Source: Ruminococcaceae bacterium UBA5423
GTDB lineage: Bacteria; Bacillota; Clostridia; Oscillospirales; Acutalibacteraceae
Direction: 5' to 3'
Assembly: GCA_002409375.1 (NCBI GenBank)
Contig: DHNF01000062.1
Coordinates: 25,830 to 36,517, forward strand
DNA: 10,688 nt
Shown: piece by piece, positions 6,692 to 10,688 of the stretch
How the letters are laid out: every line of letters starts with the position of its first letter
How positions within the stretch are numbered: the stretch's first letter is position 1
The notes under the pieces: generated by a model
Told to the model about the DNA's origin: nothing
The model's input: only the letters and a program-made list of their open reading frames with translations
Database searches by the model: none
Made by a program: the position numbers and the translations under genes

Positions 6692-8913
6692 GCCAATTCC
6701 TCCTTTGCAAGCTGGGATAAAGCAATTTCCCTGTAGGTTTCACAGCTTTGAAGAAGCTCGCGGTGAGTGCCTTTGCCCACGATGCGCCCCTCGTCAAGCA
6801 CAATAATCTGGTCAGCATTCATAATTGTGCCGACTCTCTGGGCGACTATAAGCACGGTTGATTGTTTTGTTTGCTCACTGAGTGCCCGTCTTAATGCTGC
6901 ATCGGTTTTAAAGTCCAGTGCCGAAAAGCTATCGTCAAAAATATATATCGGCGCTTTTTTTACAAGTGCACGCGCAATTGCAAGCCGCTGCTTTTGCCCA
7001 CCGGATACATTAGTTCCCCCTTGTGATATGGGGCTTGTCAATCCTCCCGCACCCTCTATAAATTCGGTAGCTTGCGCAATGTCAGCTGCCTGATTTAGTT
7101 CCTCGTCCGATGCATTTTGACCGCCGTACCTTAAATTATGTGCAATATCTCCTGAAAACAGCAAGCCTTTTTGCGGGACATATCCAATTATTTCACGCAG
7201 CTCATGCTGTGTGAGTTCTCGAATGTCCACATCGTCTACTAAAATGCTTCCTTGTGTAACATCATAGAAACGCGGTATTAAGTTAATCAGCGTTGATTTT
7301 CCTGAACCGGTAGAACCGATAAAAGCAGTGGTTTGTCCCGGCATAGCAACAAAGTTAATATCGTGAAGAACATTATCCTCGGCATTGCCGTATTTGAAAC
7401 AAACATTACGAAACTCGACTTTTCCAAACAGACGACCTTTAAGCGTTTTGGGAGTATCCGGGTCATTTATTTCAGGGTCGGTGTCCAAAACCTCGGCGAT
7501 ACGCGCGGCAGATACGGCTGCACGAGGTACCATTATAAACATCATGGAAATCATTAAAAATGATATAATAATCTGTATAGCATACTGGGTAAATGCAACC
7601 ATGTCACCAACTTGTATTGCTGCCAATTCAATTTGCTGAGCACCCACCCAAACTATAAGCAGACTTACCGAATTCATTAAAAACATCATAGCAGGCATCA
7701 TTAATACCATAATACGGTTAATAAACAGCATTACACCGGTAAGCTCCTGATTGGATTTTTTAAACCGGTCATATTCAAATTTCTGAGTATTGAATGCGCG
7801 AATCACCATGATACCGCTTAATTGTTCACGAGTAACAAGATTTAGCCTATCAATCAGCTTTTGAACCATTTTAAATCTGGGAACAGCTACCGAAAACAAC
7901 ACCGATACAAGGCCGATAAGCACAAGCACAGCAACCGCAATAATCCAGCTCATTGAAAGGCTTTTGCTTACCGCCATAATTATTCCGCCAACCCCGACTA
8001 TCGGAGCATAGCAAACCATGCGTATTCCCATAATAATAAGCATTTGTACATGGGTGACATCGTTGGTTGTGCGGGTTATCAGAGATGCTGTTGAAAAACG
8101 GTCAAATTCGGCGTTCGAAAAGCTTTCGACCCGTGAAAACACATCGCGGCGCATTGATTTCGCAACGTCGGCGGCGATACGCGCAGAAATGAGGGCAACC
8201 ATCACCGTCGCAGCCGCACCAAGCAGTGTCAGCAAAAGCATTATGGCGCCCGTGGTTACAATATAACGTATGCGAAGCCCGTCAGTATCGACACCAAGCT
8301 CGTTATAAAACTGCTTGACCATAACAATACCCACCTGAGTAAGCATAGATTGATCCAAATCATTTGATTTTCCGCGTGCGGCATCAAAGGCCGTTGGCGG
8401 CAGGCTGCTTAACATGGGCCGCATGTCTTGTAACGGCTTCAAATCAATTTCATCAAGACCCTCTTGGGCTGCTGTATCAGGCATAGCTTGACCGTTTTGG
8501 CCATACTGCTCTTTTAAAAAATTGAATAGTGTCATCGATGCGCGTCCGAACGATGCACCAAGTGCGTCAAGATTGTTTGAATTATGACGTACATAAATGT
8601 TTTGGGTATTGACTAAAGGATACTTTTTGTGGTAATTTAATGCATCGTTTGAATTTGAAGCTATTAGTTTATAATGAGCGTCAACCGCCTGTTGGTCTTG
8701 TTCGGTCATAAATATGCGCATAAGCGCCATTGAATTTTCAGTAATTGCGGCAGGTGCAGGCTCTTTGATACCCCCCTGCTGTATTCCAATGTTGACAATA
8801 TCCGACATCAGATGCGGCAGACTTAAGTCGCACAGGGCCTGCCCAAAAAGGAACAAAAAGCACACTGCAATTATCAAAGTGTGCGGCTTAAGGTATACGA
8901 ACAATTTTTTCAT
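6688..8913 (-). CDS. ABC exporter half-transporter, degenerate-site subunit with large extracellular insertion (741 aa)
   Basis: This is the first gene of the two-gene exporter operon. TM1 is at about 12-34 and TM2 at about 217-245. Between them is an unusually long segment (about 46-214) where related exporters have a short loop; it should face outside. The ATPase domain shows Walker A GSTGSGKS (533-540, Lys539), Q-loop GYVPQKGLLFSG and a canonical signature VSGGQKQ (Ser637-Gln640). Two catalytic positions are altered. Walker B reads IFDDS, so Asp661 replaces the catalytic Glu, and the switch His is Gln692 (VAQRVGT). These are the changes known from the degenerate site of heterodimeric exporters such as TAP1 and TM287, so they are probably functional rather than decay. 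The ATG at 8913 has GAGAGGAAA upstream. The stop codon overlaps the next start as ATGA. No regulator gene lies beside it. Confidence 0.93.
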   Translation of the reverse strand: MKKLFVYLKPHTLIIAVCFLFLFGQALCDLSLPHLMSDIVNIGIQQGGIKEPAPAAITENSMALMRIFMTEQDQQAVDAHYKLIASNSNDALNYHKKYPLVNTQNIYVRHNSNNLDALGASFGRASMTLFNFLKEQYGQNGQAMPDTAAQEGLDEIDLKPLQDMRPMLSSLPPTAFDAARGKSNDLDQSMLTQVGIVMVKQFYNELGVDTDGLRIRYIVTTGAIMLLLTLLGAAATVMVALISARIAADVAKSMRRDVFSRVESFSNAEFDRFSTASLITRTTNDVTHVQMLIIMGIRMVCYAPIVGVGGIIMAVSKSLSMSWIIAVAVLVLIGLVSVLFSVAVPRFKMVQKLIDRLNLVTREQLSGIMVIRAFNTQKFEYDRFKKSNQELTGVMLFINRIMVLMMPAMMFLMNSVSLLIVWVGAQQIELAAIQVGDMVAFTQYAIQIIISFLMISMMFIMVPRAAVSAARIAEVLDTDPEINDPDTPKTLKGRLFGKVEFRNVCFKYGNAEDNVLHDINFVAMPGQTTAFIGSTGSGKSTLINLIPRFYDVTQGSILVDDVDIRELTQHELREIIGYVPQKGLLFSGDIAHNLRYGGQNASDEELNQAADIAQATEFIEGAGGLTSPISQGGTNVSGGQKQRLAIARALVKKAPIYIFDDSFSALDFKTDAALRRALSEQTKQSTVLIVAQRVGTIMNADQIIVLDEGRIVGKGTHRELLQSCETYREIALSQLAKEELA
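6698..6705 (-). promoter_or_regulatory. Ribosome binding site coupling the two ABC genes
   Basis: On the minus strand AAGGAGGA lies inside the end of the 741-residue gene, with AGGAGG seven bases before the ATG of the 631-residue gene. Together with the ATGA stop/start overlap it suggests coupled synthesis of the two half-transporters in similar amounts. Confidence 0.8.
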
Positions 8914-8979
8914 CCGTTATTTCCTCTCGGTTTTATTGACTAAATATACATAACAAGATTTTAGCCATTCACTTTAAGT

Positions 8980-9008
8980 ATTATATGGTTAATAATAGGA
9001 AAAAACAA
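8980..9008 (-). promoter_or_regulatory. Probable promoter of the ABC exporter operon
   Basis: On the minus strand a perfect -10 TATAAT (8980-8985) lies 17 bases downstream of a weak -35-like TTGTTT (9003-9008). Transcription would start near 8973, leaving a leader of about 60 bases before the ATG at 8913. A short symmetrical ACTT-A-AAGT (8971-8979) sits over the presumed start site, but it is too small to call an operator. Confidence 0.45.
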
Positions 9009-9072
9009 GGATATGATTTAAAAATTAAAATAGAATTCATTTTTTATAACGCATTTTTTTCGGTTTTTATAG

Positions 9073-9078
9073 TATACT
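9073..9078 (+). promoter_or_regulatory. Possible -10 element for the TVP38/VTT gene
   Basis: TATACT matches the -10 consensus at five of six bases. No convincing -35 is seen at 16-18 bases spacing. If real, transcription starts near 9085, leaving a leader of about 64 bases before the ATG at 9149. The stretch between this site and the exporter promoter (9009-9072) is AT-rich and holds nothing else I can support. Confidence 0.3.
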
Positions 9079-9137
9079 GAATATGTTAGAAGAGCTTTTT
9101 GTCGGGGACTGCCGCAACGCAGCCATTACAATTATGC

Positions 9138-9143
9138 GGAGGT
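9138..9143 (+). promoter_or_regulatory. Ribosome binding site that decides the VTT gene start
   Basis: GGAGGT lies five bases before the ATG at 9149. The longer reading from an in-frame ATG at 9083 has no such site and would begin at about the presumed transcription start. 9149 is therefore preferred. Confidence 0.8.
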
Positions 9144-9148
9144 ACCGT

Positions 9149-9856
9149 ATGAGTAACGTCGAAACAGCACACAATACTAAATCATATTTAAAACGGCGGC
9201 GTATTGTCGGAACGGTATCAATAATTGTTGTGCTGTTGCTGACGGCAGGACTGTCTCTGTTTCTTTATAATGTGTTGCTGGATAAAGTCGATACTCCCGA
9301 AGAGTTTCGCAACTATATCAGCGGGTTTGGCTGGAAAGGCCGGTTTGTTTTTTTGGGACTGCAGTGTCTGCAGGTTGTCGTTGCTTTGATTCCGGGCGAA
9401 ATTATAGAAGTGGGTGCAGGTTATGCATTTGGGCCATTAGAGGGTACACTTTTATGTATGGCGGGCGTTGCGATAGCATCGTCGTTCATATTCATGCTCA
9501 CAAAGAGGTGGGGCATAAAACTGGTCGAGCTCGTTATAAGTCGCGAGAAAATAAATGAGCTGCGATTCATAAACAACGAACGAAAGCTGAAACGCACAAT
9601 TTTTATTTTGTTTTTTGTGCCCGGGACTCCTAAAGATATCTTTACCTATTTCGCCGGTCTTACGCGAATACGCCTGCATGAATTTCTGGTTATTTCGATT
9701 CTTGCGCGCATACCGTCGGTAGTATCGTCTACAATCTGCGGACATGTTATCGGTGCACAAAATTATATGTTCGCGGCGATACTGTTTGCCGTTACCGGAC
9801 TTATCAGCATTGGCGGCATGACGTTATATTCACACATTATTCGCCGGAGACAATAA
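9149..9856 (+). CDS. TVP38/TMEM64-family (VTT domain) membrane protein
   Basis: This 235-residue integral membrane protein belongs to the VTT/DedA-like superfamily. A basic N-terminus (KRRR, 15-18) precedes a membrane segment at about 20-43. The conserved core follows: IPGEIIEVGAGYAFG (81-95), with its PGE and glycine-rich re-entrant segment, and FVPGTPKDIFTYFAG (156-170), the second half of the VTT signature. Further hydrophobic stretches lie at about 97-117, 176-200 and 206-228. Eukaryotic VTT proteins such as TMEM41B and VMP1 are lipid scramblases, and bacterial DedA proteins are linked to lipid carrier recycling and membrane homeostasis. The substrate of this member is unknown. It is divergent from the ABC exporter operon and separated from it by 235 bases. 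Extending the start to 9083 would add 22 residues without a ribosome site. Confidence 0.9.
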   Translation: MSNVETAHNTKSYLKRRRIVGTVSIIVVLLLTAGLSLFLYNVLLDKVDTPEEFRNYISGFGWKGRFVFLGLQCLQVVVALIPGEIIEVGAGYAFGPLEGTLLCMAGVAIASSFIFMLTKRWGIKLVELVISREKINELRFINNERKLKRTIFILFFVPGTPKDIFTYFAGLTRIRLHEFLVISILARIPSVVSSTICGHVIGAQNYMFAAILFAVTGLISIGGMTLYSHIIRRRQ

Positions 9857-9866
9857 CCAAAACAAG

Positions 9867-9907
9867 AAAATAAGCAGGCGCCACAAACAATGGTGCCTGC
9901 TTATTTT
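9867..9907. terminator. Bidirectional intrinsic terminator between convergent genes
   Basis: A 17-base stem with one G-T pair is formed by 9867-9883 (core GCAGGCGCCA) and 9891-9907 (core TGGTGCCTGC) around the loop CAAACAA. The plus strand ends the stem in TTATTTTAT, and the minus strand in TTATTTTCTTGTTTT. It sits ten bases after the stop of the VTT gene and 43 bases past the stop of the convergent acidic-protein gene, so it can serve both. Confidence 0.85.
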
Positions 9908-9950
9908 ATACATAGGCTTTTATATAATACTAATATCCGATAATAGATTA

Positions 9951-10688
9951 TTAAAACAGCCACTTCCACCGCCCGCGCATAGGTCGCCGTACATGATGCT
10001 GCTCTTCGGTTTCTTCTTCATCATCTTCAAATTCATCAGGACATATAATTTTTGATATGTTTGTTTTAGCGGTGAGCGAGAGCAGCTCGGACATTACATC
10101 TTCGTCTGTTTCAGTTTGTTCAAGTTGGTTCTCAAATTTATCATCATGCTGCTGAGGCTCGGACGATGATTCGGGTCGGATAATCGCTCCCCCATCGGAC
10201 GACGGCTCGTTTTTCGGTCCATTGGTTTTGTCAATATTCTCCGGCAAAGTTTGTGCATCCTGTGACATGTCCGGTTGTGCCGAATTCAAATTGGTTTGCG
10301 GTAATTCATTTGTGGAAGTGTCAGCTAAGGTATCCAAGCTTTTAGAAGAGTCCGTCGGTTCATTTTGTTTTGAATTGTGCTTTCGCAATATTTCATCGGA
10401 CACAGACTCATTGTTTTCGTCTGTATCTGTGGCATTGAAATTTTGATTTTGAGTTTGCTCCTTATGTTCACATTTGCACGCCTGGGGTTCTTTTGATAAC
10501 AGCCTTTTGATGTCGCTGTCTTCAAACAGTTCTCTAATTGATTCTCTCAATTCAGCCAGACTATAGAGCGTATCAAACGCTTGTATAACAGGTGATTTTG
10601 CTGATGATGACGGCGGCTTTGGGGCAACATTGTTTTCATTTTCCTGATCAATATCCCCCGTTTTTTGGATAATTAAGGGATAGTTTCG
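9951..10688 (-). CDS. Unrecognised acidic, low-complexity protein (C-terminal 245 residues; 5' end outside window)
   Basis: The reading frame is open from the right edge to the TAA at 9951. An apparent TTG start at 10550 is internal, since 46 further in-frame codons lie upstream, so the true start is beyond the window. The visible part begins with a Pro/Ser-rich stretch. A short amphipathic, possibly helical segment follows (FDTLYSLAELRESIRELFED, then IKRLL). Next is a CKCEHKE cluster. About 100 residues then follow, rich in Ser, Asp, Glu, Asn, Gln, Thr and Pro and likely disordered. An acidic run FEDDEEETEEQ leads into a sharply basic and aromatic end, RRPMRGRWKWLF. There is no membrane segment in this part and no domain I recognise. 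It might be a linker and tail of a larger protein whose folded domain lies upstream. That it is coding is supported by the long open frame, its place before a terminator and biased composition; function is unknown. Confidence 0.7.
   Translation of the reverse strand, partial: RNYPLIIQKTGDIDQENENNVAPKPPSSSAKSPVIQAFDTLYSLAELRESIRELFEDSDIKRLLSKEPQACKCEHKEQTQNQNFNATDTDENNESVSDEILRKHNSKQNEPTDSSKSLDTLADTSTNELPQTNLNSAQPDMSQDAQTLPENIDKTNGPKNEPSSDGGAIIRPESSSEPQQHDDKFENQLEQTETDEDVMSELLSLTAKTNISKIICPDEFEDDEEETEEQHHVRRPMRGRWKWLF

Noticed and set aside
8971..8979. ACTT-A-AAGT symmetry over the presumed start site of the ABC operon, possible operator
   Set aside because: Four-base arms are expected by chance in AT-rich sequence, and no regulator gene is adjacent.
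9112..9139. Possible hairpin in the VTT gene leader pairing CCGCA with TGCGG next to the ribosome site
   Set aside because: There are only five pairs across an 18-base loop and no extension, which is too weak to call a regulatory structure.
10325..10550. Frames inside the acidic-protein gene, including an apparent TTG start at 10550
   Set aside because: The frame stays open upstream to the window edge, so TTG at 10550 is internal. The alternative frames are shadows of the low-complexity region.
1..10688. Search by eye for CRISPR repeats, tRNA or rRNA genes, transposases, integrases and toxin-antitoxin pairs
   Set aside because: None was seen. Nearly all of the window is covered by six protein genes, and the gaps are 94 to 235 bases long.

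Overview
This window is a chromosomal segment of a low- to mid-GC Gram-positive bacterium, most likely a member of the Clostridia. The evidence is an AddB-AddA recombination enzyme pair (the Firmicutes counterpart of RecBCD), strong AGGAGG-type ribosome sites, and a paired multidrug-type ABC exporter of a kind common in Firmicutes. I cannot name the genus from the sequence.

Layout. From the left edge to 4614, on the minus strand, lie addB (complete, 1142 residues) and the first 403 codons of addA, which runs off the left edge. The two genes overlap by 26 bases. A 181-base gap (4615-4795) holds a probable addBA promoter and a strong GC-rich hairpin flanked by AT-rich inverted repeats. From 4796 to 8913, also on the minus strand, two ABC half-transporters overlap by four bases and form one operon. 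A 235-base intergenic region (8914-9148) separates them from a divergent plus-strand gene for a TVP38/VTT-family membrane protein (9149-9856). A bidirectional terminator hairpin follows. Then comes the end of a minus-strand gene (9951 to the right edge, 5' end missing) for an acidic, low-complexity protein that I do not recognise.

How the genes work together. AddA and AddB should form the heterodimeric helicase-nuclease that processes double-strand breaks for RecA. The two ABC proteins show the complementary defects expected of an asymmetric heterodimeric exporter. One has a normal signature (SGGQ) but lacks the catalytic Glu and the switch His. The other has the catalytic Glu and His but a changed signature (ISLGQ). 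Together they would make one consensus and one degenerate ATP site. The VTT protein and the acidic protein have no evident link to either pair.

Overall this reads as an ordinary housekeeping region. I see no phage, insertion sequence, CRISPR array, tRNA, rRNA or defence island. The points most worth a second look are the roughly 170-residue extracellular insertion in the larger ABC subunit, the hairpin element at 4679-4785, and the unrecognised acidic protein at the right edge.
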